From positions 1 through 64,000 of the forward strand of contig NZ_BPUO01000012.1 of NCBI RefSeq assembly GCF_022179805.1: a stretch of 64,000 nt of DNA. The letters run 5' to 3'. Below, piece by piece: positions 7,636 to 15,816 of this stretch. This DNA comes from Cupriavidus pauculus (GTDB lineage Bacteria > Pseudomonadota > Gammaproteobacteria > Burkholderiales > Burkholderiaceae). The translations under genes were made by a program, and so were the position numbers. How positions within the stretch are numbered: the stretch's first letter is position 1; every line of letters starts with the position of its first letter. Under the pieces are notes generated by a model, which ran no database searches, had not been told where the DNA came from, and saw only the letters and a program-made list of their open reading frames with translations.

Positions 7636-10248
7636 ATGGCGAAGACGCCTTCCGCATCCCCGCGCACGCAGACCACGCAGCTGGACAAATACCAGCGCAA
7701 GCGCGATTTCGCCGCGACGCCCGAGCCCAGCGGCACCGCCGGCAAGAAGGCCAAGCGCGCCAACGGCTGGGCGGCCCACGCGTTCGTGATCCAGAAGCAC
7801 GCCGCCCGCCGGCTGCACTACGACTTCCGGCTCGAAATGGACGGCACGCTGAAAAGCTGGGCCGTGCCGAAAGGGCCCAGCTACGATCCGGCCGACAAGC
7901 GCATGGCCGTGCATGTGGAAGATCACCCGCTGGACTACGCCGATTTCGAAGGGGTGATCCCGGCGGGCCACTATGGCGCCGGCACGGTCATCGTCTGGGA
8001 TCGTGGCGTGTGGATTCCCGACACGGACCCCGAGGCCGGCTATCGCGAGGGCAAGCTCAAGTTCGAACTGCGCGGAGAAAAGCTGCAAGGCCACTGGACG
8101 CTGGTCCGCATGGGCGGCAAGAAAGCGCGCGACGACAACGCCTGGCTGCTGATCAAGGAGCGCGACGCCTATGCGCGGCCCGCCGCCGAATTCGACGTGA
8201 TCGACGCCATGCCCGACAGCGTGCTGACCGGCACGGCAAAGACGGCGCGCAAGAAGCCGGCCGGCGCAGCAACCAAAGCCAAATCGGGCGCCAGGACCAA
8301 GGCCGGCGGCAAGACATCGGTCACGTTGCCCAGGGGCGCCACAAAGGCCGCCCTGCCACTGGCCCTGGCGCCCCAACTGGCCACGCTCGTCGACAAGCCG
8401 CCCACGGACACCAGCCAGTGGCAATACGAAATCAAGTTCGACGGCTACCGCATCATGGCGAGCATCGACGGCGACGACGTGCGGCTGTTCACGCGCAATG
8501 GCAACGACTGGACCTCGAAGCTTCGCGCGCTGGCCGCTGAAATTGCCAGCCTGGGCTGGCCCGATGGCTGGCTGGACGGCGAAATCGTGGTGGTCGATGC
8601 GCAGGGCATCACCGACTTCCAAGCGTTGCAGAATGCCTTCGAGACGTCGCACGCCGAAGCCATCCAGTTCTATGCGTTCGACCTGCCCTACTACGCCGGG
8701 CACGACCTGCGCGCGGTACCGCTGGCCGAGCGCCGCGCGCTGCTGCACGGCCTGCTGGCCAGCCACACGCCGGGCGGGTTGCGCTTCAGCGACAACTTCG
8801 AGGGCGCTCCGCAAGACATGCTGGACGCGGCCTGCCGCATGAAGCTGGAGGGCATTATCGGCAAACGCCTGGACGCGCCCTACGTCAGCAAACGCGCCAG
8901 CTCGTGGATCAAGCTCAAGTGCCAGAACCGGCAGGAGTTTGTGATTGGCGGCTATACCGACCCCAAGGGCAGCCGCAGCGGACTCGGCTCTTTGCTGCTG
9001 GGGCTGCACGACGCCGACGGCAAGCTGCGCTACGTCGGCAATGTCGGCACCGGCTTCGACACGGCGATGCTCGACGCGCTGCGCAAGCAGCTTGAACCGC
9101 TCGGCATCGACGACACGCCCTTCGACCCGCTGCCGCGCGGCATCAAGGGGCACTGGGTCAAGCCCAGGTTGGTGGCGGAGGTAACCTTCGGCGCCTGGAC
9201 GCGCGAAGGCCGCATCCGGCATTCGGTATTCCACGCGCTGCGCACGGACAAGCCGGCCGCGACCGTCACGCTGGAGAAGCCAGTGCACGCCGAGGCGGCA
9301 CCGAAGCGGGCATCGACGGCGAAGAAAGCCGCGTCGAAAGCAGCATCGAAGCAGAAAACCGCCATCGGCAACGTGGCGGTCAGCCATGCCGAGCGGGTCA
9401 TCGACAAGTCCACTGGGCTGACCAAGGGCGATCTCGTGGCCTACTACGCCAGCGCCGCCGACCTGATGCTGCCATTCCTGCGCGGTCGCCCGCTGGCCCT
9501 GGTGCGCGCACCGTCGGGTATCGACGGCGAGCAGTTCTTCCAGCGCCATGGCGACACGCTGCACGTGAAGGGCGTGAAGGCGCTGGACCCCGAACTCTGG
9601 CCCGACCACCCGCCGCTACTGACCGTCACCACGGCGTCGGCCATCGTCGAGGCGGCGCAGCTCAACGTCGTGGAATTCCACACCTGGAACGCCAGGGCGC
9701 GCGCCATCGACAAGCCCGACCAGATCGTCTTCGATATCGATCCCGGCGAGGGCGTCCGCTGGCGCGAGATCCAGGAAGCCGCCAGCCTGATCAAGGCACT
9801 GCTCGATGCCTTGGGGCTGCAGAGCTTTCTAAAGACCAGCGGCAGCAAGGGCCTGCACGTGGTAGTGCCGCTATCCGCCCGCGCCGGCTGGGATGCCGTG
9901 CGCGACTTTGCGCAGGACGTGGTGACACACATGGCGCACACGATTCCCGAGCGCTTTGTCGCCAAAAGCGGTCCGCGCAACCGGATTGGAAAGATTTTCA
10001 TTGATTACCTGCGCAATGGTGTCGGCGCTACCACGGCTGCCGCGTTCTCGGCGCGTGCCCGGCCAGGGATAGGCGTTTCCATTCCGGTCAGCTGGGATGA
10101 ACTCGGCGACCTGACCGGCGCGGCCCAATGGACCATCGCCAACGTGCAGCCACGGCTGGACGAACTGGCCCGCCATGACCCGTGGGCCGGCCACGACGCG
10201 GTACGCCAGACCCTCACGCGCGCCCGCAAGCTGCTCGACGACGCCTGA
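7636..10248 (+). CDS. ligD: Multifunctional DNA ligase D for non-homologous end joining
   Basis: An 870-residue protein with the PE-LIG-POL order also found in Pseudomonas. The 3'-phosphoesterase domain is at about 30-190, with HAARRLHYDFRLE and HVEDHPLDYADFEG. The ATP-dependent ligase domain is at about 235-540, with the adenylated Lys267 in KFDGYR. The primase-like polymerase domain is at about 575-865, with the metal-binding pair D700/D702 in FDIDPGEG. Lys/Ala-rich linkers separate the domains. LigD trims, fills and seals double-strand breaks held by Ku. A Ku gene lies 2.7 kb downstream on the same strand, which supports the role. It probably has its own promoter in the 214 bp shared with the divergent SDR. 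Confidence 0.95.
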   Translation: MAKTPSASPRTQTTQLDKYQRKRDFAATPEPSGTAGKKAKRANGWAAHAFVIQKHAARRLHYDFRLEMDGTLKSWAVPKGPSYDPADKRMAVHVEDHPLDYADFEGVIPAGHYGAGTVIVWDRGVWIPDTDPEAGYREGKLKFELRGEKLQGHWTLVRMGGKKARDDNAWLLIKERDAYARPAAEFDVIDAMPDSVLTGTAKTARKKPAGAATKAKSGARTKAGGKTSVTLPRGATKAALPLALAPQLATLVDKPPTDTSQWQYEIKFDGYRIMASIDGDDVRLFTRNGNDWTSKLRALAAEIASLGWPDGWLDGEIVVVDAQGITDFQALQNAFETSHAEAIQFYAFDLPYYAGHDLRAVPLAERRALLHGLLASHTPGGLRFSDNFEGAPQDMLDAACRMKLEGIIGKRLDAPYVSKRASSWIKLKCQNRQEFVIGGYTDPKGSRSGLGSLLLGLHDADGKLRYVGNVGTGFDTAMLDALRKQLEPLGIDDTPFDPLPRGIKGHWVKPRLVAEVTFGAWTREGRIRHSVFHALRTDKPAATVTLEKPVHAEAAPKRASTAKKAASKAASKQKTAIGNVAVSHAERVIDKSTGLTKGDLVAYYASAADLMLPFLRGRPLALVRAPSGIDGEQFFQRHGDTLHVKGVKALDPELWPDHPPLLTVTTASAIVEAAQLNVVEFHTWNARARAIDKPDQIVFDIDPGEGVRWREIQEAASLIKALLDALGLQSFLKTSGSKGLHVVVPLSARAGWDAVRDFAQDVVTHMAHTIPERFVAKSGPRNRIGKIFIDYLRNGVGATTAAAFSARARPGIGVSIPVSWDELGDLTGAAQWTIANVQPRLDELARHDPWAGHDAVRQTLTRARKLLDDA

Positions 10249-10416
10249 CCTGCTCGCCCCTCCGGGCGCATGCATCCCCGACGCCACAACGGCTCCCCGA
10301 CATCGCTGCGGCGGTGTCGGCGTCCGTCTGTCAGCCATCGCGCCATAAGCGGCACGGTTCTTGCCACTGACCTCCCAGAACGTGGCCCCAACGGGCCGCG
10401 CGCCCGACAAGAACCA

Positions 10417-10569
10417 ATGAGACAAGACCCCGATCCCTGGTATTCGAGTGAGTTCTGGCAACGCGTCATTATTGGCGTGCTGATGCTGGTACTGGCCTAC
10501 ATGCTGGCCTCGCCGGCAGATGCCGGGGTCGCCAGCCACCCAGGACACTCCAACGCTGCAGCGCGCTAG
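10417..10569 (+). CDS. 50-residue membrane protein between ligD and the hybrid kinase
   Basis: The frame begins MRQDPDPWYSSEFWQRVIIG and contains one membrane helix (VIIGVLMLVLAYML) followed by a short polar tail. The ATG at 10417 is preferred to an upstream in-frame ATG because upstream codons look random. No strong ribosome-binding site is seen. A perfect 8-bp hairpin (10558-10565 with 10571-10578) overlaps the stop codon. I do not recognise the family. The composition and a single well-placed helix make it plausible, not certain. Confidence 0.5.
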   Translation: MRQDPDPWYSSEFWQRVIIGVLMLVLAYMLASPADAGVASHPGHSNAAAR

Positions 10570-10755
10570 ACGCGCTGCACGTGCAGTTTGAAAATGCGTC
10601 AAAGATACAAATGATATGGGCCAAGAAACGGTAAAAATTACAATTCGCGATAACTCGACGCCACCGGAGTGCTTCCGGACAGCGCTGACGGCGCACGCCC
10701 AGATCTTGCAGATTCCCGCCATTACGGAAGCGGTGGAGCTCGCCGCCAGTCAGCC

Positions 10756-12774
10756 ATGAACGCCTCGCCCACGCCCGCCCATCATCCGACGCGCCGCCCG
10801 CTGGTCCTCAATGTCGAGGGTCGCGAAGGGCCGCGTTACGTCAAGAGCCGCATCCTGAACCGCGCGGATTTCTCCGTACTGGAGGCTTCCGACGGCCAGG
10901 CGGCGTTGTCGCTGGTACGCCAGCATGCTCCGGACCTCGTGCTGCTTTCCGGTCAGCTATCGGACATCGACGGTCTCGATGTGTGCCGCCTGCTCAAAAG
11001 CGACCCGCAGACCGCTCGGACCATGGTCCTGCTGACGGCTCCGGGCATCACCGATTCGCATCGCCGCGTGCAGGCGCTGGACGGCGGCGCCGACAGTTTC
11101 CTGGTGGAGCCGTTGGAACCCGAGGAACTGGTATCGAACATCAACGCGCTGCTGCGCATGCGCGGCGCCGAGGATGCCTTCCGTCGCACCTCGCAGGCGC
11201 TGCACGAAAACGAGGACCTGTTCCGCCAGTTGGCCGAGGCACTGGCCGACGGGGTCTGGATCTTCGATCCCGCGGCGAATCGCTTCCTGTTTGTCAGCCC
11301 TTCGTTCGAAGCACTCTGGGGCCGCCCCACCGACACAGTGAAGCAGGACCCCACGCGCTGGCTGCAATGGGTAGCGCCCGAAGACCGCTCGCGCCTGGAT
11401 TCGGAATGGCGCAGCATGCTGCGCGACGGCCGGCTCGACTCCGAGTTCCAGCTTGAACGCCCCAACGGCGAAATCCGCGAAGTGCACATGCGCGCGTTCC
11501 CGGTACGTGGCGCTGATGGTCGCTGCCTGCGCGTAGCGGGCATCTGCCAGGATGTGACGCGCCACAATCGCGCCGAGCGCACGCTGCACAACGAAGAGCG
11601 CCGCAAGGACGAATTTTTGGCCATGCTGGCGCACGAACTGCGCAACCCGCTGGCGCCGATGCGCAGTGCCGTCGACCTGCTGCAGCAATTCTCGCCCACG
11701 CGTGAGGACATGTTCCGTGCACGCGACATCATCGGCCGCCAGCTTCACCACATGACGCGCCTGGTGGACGAATTGCTGGACGTATCGCGCTTCAACCAGG
11801 GCAAGATCACGCTGCGGCGCGACCTCGTGGAGTTGCGCGGCGCGCTGAACACGGCGGTCGAAACCGTTCGGCCGCTGCTGGAGACCCGCCGGCACACGCT
11901 GCGACTCTCGCTGCCCGAACAACCGCTGCCGCTGCGCGGCGACATGGTGCGTCTCACGCAAATCTTTGGGAACCTGCTGCACAACGCGGCCAAGTTCACG
12001 CCCGAAGGTGGCCAGATCACCGTGGAAGCCACTGCGGCGGACGGCAAGGTCGTCGTCCGGATCCGAGACAACGGCAACGGCCTGTCCACTGCGCTACAGC
12101 GGCAACTGTTCGACCCGCTGGCGCCCGAGGCCGGCAACAGCGAGGCTGCGTCGCAAAGTAATGCCGAACACGACGACCGACCGGCCGGCGCGCAGGCGCC
12201 GGTCACCGACCCCGACAACTTCGCCGCGCGCGAAGGCCCCGGCATCGGCCTGACACTGGTACAGAAACTGGTGACGCTGCATGGCGGGCGCATCAGCGCG
12301 GAAAGCCCGGGCAAGAACCTGGGCAGCACATTCATCGTCGAGCTGCCTGTGGAGCCGTGGCAGAACTGGCATCCGAGCAGTGGCAAAACGCCTGTGCAGA
12401 TGGCTGCCGCGCCGCACACCATCATGCTGGTGGACGACAACGTCGATGCGCTCGAAGCCATGACGATGACACTGGAAACGCTGGGCCACACCGTGGTGAC
12501 TGCCCCCGACGGCCAGAGCGCCCTCGACTGCGCCGCCAGCGTGCGTCCGGACGTGGTGCTGCTGGACCTGGGCATGCCGACCATGGACGGATTCGAAACC
12601 GCCAGGCGCCTGCGCGAGATCCCGGAACTGCGTAATGCGCGGCTGGTGGCATTGACCGGATTCGGCCAGCCCGACGACCGGCGCCGCACCCGTGCCGCAG
12701 GATTCGACCTGCACCTGGTGAAGCCTGCGGATCTCAACGCGCTGACGCGGCTGCTCGATGAACTCGATGCCTGA
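10756..12774 (+). CDS. Hybrid sensor histidine kinase/response regulator with degenerate N-terminal receiver
   Basis: About 672 residues, all predicted cytoplasmic. Residues about 18-130 have the receiver fold, but the acidic pocket reads LNVEGRE, the phospho-acceptor is Ser65 (LLSGQLSD) and the conserved Lys is Glu (FLVEPLEP). A PAS domain follows (about 150-275), then a HisKA box with His293 (LAHELRNPLAPM) and an HATPase domain with NLLHNAAKFTPEGG, DNGNG and GPGIGLTL, split by a polar insert. The C-terminal receiver is normal: DD in IMLVDDNVD, Asp604 in LLDLGMPTMDG, Lys in LVKPAD. No output domain is attached, so a separate partner is expected. Start choice between 10756 and a GTG at 10669 is uncertain; no clear ribosome-binding site favours either. 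Confidence 0.88.
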   Translation: MNASPTPAHHPTRRPLVLNVEGREGPRYVKSRILNRADFSVLEASDGQAALSLVRQHAPDLVLLSGQLSDIDGLDVCRLLKSDPQTARTMVLLTAPGITDSHRRVQALDGGADSFLVEPLEPEELVSNINALLRMRGAEDAFRRTSQALHENEDLFRQLAEALADGVWIFDPAANRFLFVSPSFEALWGRPTDTVKQDPTRWLQWVAPEDRSRLDSEWRSMLRDGRLDSEFQLERPNGEIREVHMRAFPVRGADGRCLRVAGICQDVTRHNRAERTLHNEERRKDEFLAMLAHELRNPLAPMRSAVDLLQQFSPTREDMFRARDIIGRQLHHMTRLVDELLDVSRFNQGKITLRRDLVELRGALNTAVETVRPLLETRRHTLRLSLPEQPLPLRGDMVRLTQIFGNLLHNAAKFTPEGGQITVEATAADGKVVVRIRDNGNGLSTALQRQLFDPLAPEAGNSEAASQSNAEHDDRPAGAQAPVTDPDNFAAREGPGIGLTLVQKLVTLHGGRISAESPGKNLGSTFIVELPVEPWQNWHPSSGKTPVQMAAAPHTIMLVDDNVDALEAMTMTLETLGHTVVTAPDGQSALDCAASVRPDVVLLDLGMPTMDGFETARRLREIPELRNARLVALTGFGQPDDRRRTRAAGFDLHLVKPADLNALTRLLDELDA

Positions 12775-12801
12775 AGCCTGAGCGCACGCACAAGGATCAC
12801 G

Positions 12802-12945
12802 ATGCATATCACACCCGAACCCGACATCACGCCCCCGAAGCCGGAAATTCCGCCCCCGGAACCGCCCGACATGACGCCGGAGCCGGTCAGCGATCCGCCT
12901 CCCGGCGACGTGCCGCCGCCTCCGCCGCAACGCGCGGCTGGGTGA
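12802..12945 (+). CDS. 47-residue proline/acid-rich protein preceding ku
   Basis: An ATG preceded by AAGGA opens MHITPEPDITPPKPEIPPPE and continues with repeated Pro-Pro, Pro-Glu and Pro-Asp steps to RAAG. The stop is only six bases before the ku ATG, so the two would be co-translated. It has no membrane segment and no fold that I recognise; it is probably disordered. The good ribosome-binding site and its tight packing between two genes support it as a real coding region. It is easily missed because of its length. Confidence 0.65.
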   Translation: MHITPEPDITPPKPEIPPPEPPDMTPEPVSDPPPGDVPPPPPQRAAG

Positions 12946-12951
12946 CGGCTC

Positions 12952-13917
12952 ATGTCGCGCGTCATCTGGAAGGGCGCCATCAGCTTCGGGCTCGTGAACA
13001 TTCCCGTGTCGGTGAAGCCCGCCTCGCGCTCGCATTCGCTTGACCTCGATCTGCTGGACAAGCGCGACATGGCGCCGGTGGGCTATCAACGCATCAACAA
13101 GCACACCGGCAAGCCCGTGGAACGCGGCGATATCGTCAAGGGCTACGAGTACGAGAAGGACGAGTACGTCGTTCTGAACGACGAGGACTTCAAGCAGGCG
13201 AATGTCGAGGCTACCCAGACCGTGGACATCGTCAGCTTTGTCGACGCTGCATCGATTCCGCCCTACTTCTTCGACGCGCCCTACTACCTGGAGCCGGACA
13301 AGCGCGGCGAGCGCGGCTACGCGCTGCTGCACGAGACGATGCGCAAGACCGGCCGTGCTGCACTGGCACTGGTGGTGCTGCGCAATCGCCAGCACCTGGC
13401 GGCGTTGATCGTGGCAGGCAAGGCGCTGGTGCTCAACACGATGCGTTTTGCCGACGAAGTGGTGCCGGTCAAGGACCTGACCCTGCCCGGCGGCAAGAAA
13501 TCTGCCGCCACTGCCCGTGAAGTGCAGATGGCGACGAAACTCGTGGAAGACATGAGCGAGGACTTCAAGCCCGAGCAATATCACGATACCTATCGCGAGG
13601 ACTTGCTGGCCCGCATTCACGACCGGGTCAAGGCCGGCAAGACCCATCTGCTGACAAAGGCCACCGACGAGCCGGTGGCGCGCAAGGGCGCCAAGGTCAT
13701 CGACATGATGGCGCTGCTCAAGCAGAGCCTTGGTGGTCGTGGCAAGGATGCCGCGAAGACTCCCGCAAAGAAGGTGGCGGCGAAGAAGGTCACGGCGAAG
13801 CAGGCCGCTGCGAAGAAACCTGCGGCAAAGAAGTCCGCAGCGAAGAAGGCCGCCGTGAAAGCAACGCCGTCAACAAAGGCGGCTACCCGCAAGGCTGCGG
13901 CACGCAAGGCGGCCTGA
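12952..13917 (+). CDS. ku: Ku DNA end-binding protein
   Basis: A 321-residue bacterial Ku starting MSRVIWKGAISFGLVNIPVS, the characteristic N-terminus. The DNA-encircling core covers about residues 1-255. The tail (about 265-321) is a Lys/Ala-rich, histone-H1-like extension with repeated AAKK units; such tails modulate DNA threading and LigD recruitment in known Ku proteins. It works with LigD in non-homologous end joining. It follows the proline-rich mini-gene by six bases. Confidence 0.96.
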   Translation: MSRVIWKGAISFGLVNIPVSVKPASRSHSLDLDLLDKRDMAPVGYQRINKHTGKPVERGDIVKGYEYEKDEYVVLNDEDFKQANVEATQTVDIVSFVDAASIPPYFFDAPYYLEPDKRGERGYALLHETMRKTGRAALALVVLRNRQHLAALIVAGKALVLNTMRFADEVVPVKDLTLPGGKKSAATAREVQMATKLVEDMSEDFKPEQYHDTYREDLLARIHDRVKAGKTHLLTKATDEPVARKGAKVIDMMALLKQSLGGRGKDAAKTPAKKVAAKKVTAKQAAAKKPAAKKSAAKKAAVKATPSTKAATRKAAARKAA

Positions 13918-13950
13918 CCTTCTACCCTTCAGGAATTCGGAACCACAAAG

Positions 13951-13985
13951 AAAAAGAGCCGCGACACGTGGGAGAGTCGCGGCTC
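13951..13985 (-). terminator. Terminator between convergent ku and BON gene
   Basis: A 10-bp stem (gagccgcgac 13956-13965, gtcgcggctc 13976-13985) is followed on the minus strand by TTTTTCTTTG. It best serves the minus-strand BON gene, and may also stop ku transcription. Confidence 0.8.
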
Positions 13986-14041
13986 AGCGCAGGGCGACCG
14001 TAGTCGCTGCGCATCATCAACCTTTACATATCACCGCCCGC

Positions 14042-14512
14042 TCAGCGCGACGAAACCTTCAGGTGATCGCTCACAGAATCGACGCCTTCCACCGAGCGCA
14101 CCGAAGCCACGGCCATCTCATGCTGCTCCGCGCTCGGCACCGAGCCCGTCAGTTTCACCACGCGGTCCTTGGTCTTGACGTGGATGCCGGTGGACTTCAG
14201 ATCCTTCGTGGCCAGCAGCTTGGTCTTGACCTTCGTGGTCAGGGCACTGTCAGTAACGGCCTGCTTGGCATTGTCGACACTGGCATCAGTCTTGGCGCCC
14301 GTGGAAGCGGCCGGCAACTTATCCCGGTCACCGTCCGAACGGCCCGGCACGCTGGTCGCATTATTGGCCGGTGGCTGCATCGTCGTGCCACCCGTGCTAC
14401 CCGTGGTATCGGCCACCTTCATGAAACCACCTGCGTCCAGGGCATGGGCTCCGCCTGCAGCAGCCAGTGCGGCAACCATCATGGCAACGCGAAGAGTCTG
14501 TACGGTTTTCAT
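14042..14512 (-). CDS. Secreted BON-domain protein (OsmY-like)
   Basis: A 156-residue protein with a cleavable signal peptide (MKTVQTLRVAMMVAALAAAG, cleavage after AHA) and a Ser/Thr/Pro-rich spacer. One BON domain (about residues 85-153) contains KVKTKLLATKDLKSTGIHV and the conserved VKLTGSV and SVEGV turns. BON proteins sit in the periplasm, bind membranes and are usually osmotic or envelope-stress induced. The start is supported by AAGGAG upstream. A palindrome at 14547-14563 lies close to where its promoter should be. It is convergent with ku. Confidence 0.88.
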   Translation of the reverse strand: MKTVQTLRVAMMVAALAAAGGAHALDAGGFMKVADTTGSTGGTTMQPPANNATSVPGRSDGDRDKLPAASTGAKTDASVDNAKQAVTDSALTTKVKTKLLATKDLKSTGIHVKTKDRVVKLTGSVPSAEQHEMAVASVRSVEGVDSVSDHLKVSSR

Positions 14513-14911
14513 GGTGTTATCTCCTTGTTAGCGTTTGAAACGCGTTGAATCAAGCTTTGATTCACACTGAATGTACTGTGCCATTCGCGAATACGATCCG
14601 GCGACGCGCGGGACGTCACCGACACCGTTGCATAACACTCTGCAAGTAGCGTTCCAATGCATTGCCATATCGCAACGATGGCTGGCATCCGCTGATTTCA
14701 AGCGGCGCGCCGGGTCATGAAAGGACGTCGGCGCGACCGTGCATCGGCCTCGGCGTGAAAAGCATGCATGCGTTGTAATTCGGGGCGTTGGCCATGTCGC
14801 GCATCGGCTACCTGTATGTCTGACAGATGCCATACGCCCCACATGAGCGAGTGGCACGCCGATTGCTCATACCCCTGTGCGGCAAGCCCGCCGCGCGACT
14901 TGGAGACAGCA
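14513..14911. other. Intergenic region between divergent BON and Gln-rich genes
   Basis: About 400 bp with no supportable gene. Next to the BON start it carries two small palindromes: cgtttgaaacg around 14532-14542 and a 17-bp one at 14547-14563. The rest shows no repeat or hairpin that stands out. Promoters for both flanking genes should lie here. Confidence 0.5.
14547..14563. promoter_or_regulatory. 17-bp palindrome upstream of the BON gene
   Basis: gaatcaa, a 3-base centre, then ttgattc: a perfect inverted repeat 35 bases from the BON start codon. Its position fits a repressor operator or a site overlapping the promoter. The regulator is unknown. Confidence 0.4.
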
Positions 14912-15154
14912 ATGGGACAGCAGCAAGGTAGCCAGCAAGGTAACCAATCCCAATCGGGACAAAAGCAGCAGGAGCAGCAACCCGGCCAGCGCGGCGACCA
15001 ACAGCAAGGTAGCCAGGATCAACAGCGCCAGCAGGGCGGTGGCCAGATGGGCAACCAGGACAAGCGTTCCGGCCAGCCTCAGCAGGAAAGCGGCATGGGC
15101 AACCAGCAAGGATCGCAACAGGGTTCCCAGCAGCAAAAGAACCGCCAGCAGTAA
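14912..15154 (+). CDS. Gln/Gly-rich low-complexity 80-residue protein
   Basis: The frame starts MGQQQGSQQGNQSQSGQKQQ after a GGAG nine bases upstream and runs for 80 residues made mostly of Gln, Gly, Ser and Asn, with scattered Lys/Arg and no Cys, Trp, Tyr or Phe. An earlier in-frame ATG exists, but the added residues are of different composition. Short internal repeats (GNQQGSQQGSQQQ-like) are visible. A strong terminator follows about 100 bases later. I do not recognise a domain. It resembles highly hydrophilic, disordered stress proteins; that is a compositional impression only. Confidence 0.65.
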   Translation: MGQQQGSQQGNQSQSGQKQQEQQPGQRGDQQQGSQDQQRQQGGGQMGNQDKRSGQPQQESGMGNQQGSQQGSQQQKNRQQ

Positions 15155-15254
15155 GCCTGCGTAACGCCAGCTTTTCCGGGGCCCGCAGTGACATCTCCAC
15201 GGTTGTCACAACACGCCTGAAGTCAAGACGTGCCTTTCCGAAGCGGTGCCCCTG

Positions 15255-15295
15255 CGCCGGAACACCCTCACGGGTGTTCCGGCGTCTTTCGTTTT
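15255..15295 (+). terminator. Strong intrinsic terminator after the Gln-rich gene
   Basis: A perfect 13-bp stem (15255-15267 with 15272-15284, loop tcac) is followed by tctttcgtttt. Confidence 0.9.
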
Positions 15296-15311
15296 ATGTC
15301 GCGGATTTTCG

Positions 15312-15342
15312 CTCTCCTCTCCCGCAAAGCGGGAGAGGAGAG
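15312..15342. repeat. Palindromic CTCTCCCGC repeat, copy 1
   Basis: A 14-bp perfect stem (ctctcctctcccgc and its complement) around aaa. First of five related copies in the window. The region from 15155 to 15816 has no supportable gene and consists of this repeat family plus unremarkable sequence. Confidence 0.85.
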
Positions 15343-15655
15343 AACAGTGATGACGACTCGCAGCTAGAAATAGAAACGCCCAAGGGCTCGGCGCTTCCAG
15401 GATCACAGGGGAATACGCGTACTGCCAAGGGCGGGATGGACGCATCCTAGCAACACCATTTGCACGCTGCAAGCCGTCTTCCGTCGCGCTTCGCCTGGCG
15501 TTATCGAGAAGCAGAACCACCGGAAAATTGCAACGTCCTGCGTGCCACGCCTGACGCGGGCTGTTGTGAAGATGTGTCTAAAGGATGAGACGAATCTAAT
15601 TTTCTTGCCGCTTTGCAGATGGACCTCATTCAAGCGCTCTCGCTACTTGTTTGCT

Positions 15656-15697
15656 CCCCTCTCCCGCAAGGCGGGAGAGGGGCTGGGGGTGAGGGTC
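15656..15697. repeat. Palindromic CTCTCCCGC repeat, copy 2
   Basis: A 12-bp stem (15656-15667 with 15671-15682) carries the tail ctgggggtgagggtc. With copy 3 it forms an inverted pair about 45 bp apart, tails facing each other. Confidence 0.85.
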
Positions 15698-15738
15698 AGC
15701 ATTTCAAATCGGAACAAGTCGCAAATTGAGCCGCAATG

Positions 15739-15788
15739 CCCTCACCCCCAACCCCTCTCCCACTGCGTGGGAGAGGGGAGCAAAACAG
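15739..15788. repeat. Palindromic CTCTCCCGC repeat, copy 3
   Basis: The unit begins with ccctcacccccaa, then a 12-bp stem (15752-15763 with 15767-15778), then gagcaaaacag. It is the reverse-complement arrangement of copy 2. The stem base pairs have compensating changes (cccac/gtggg instead of cccgc/gcggg), so the hairpin shape has been preserved. Confidence 0.85.
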
Positions 15789-15816
15789 TACGGCAATCGA
15801 GAGAAAAAGAGTGACC

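Noticed and set aside
7441..9609. A 722-codon open frame antisense to ligD
   Set aside because: Composition is Arg/Gly/Val-rich noise typical of the antisense of GC-rich genes, and ligD is unambiguous.
15312..15788. Possible CRISPR array
   Set aside because: The repeats are palindromic, irregularly spaced and in both orientations; there are no spacers of constant length and no cas genes.
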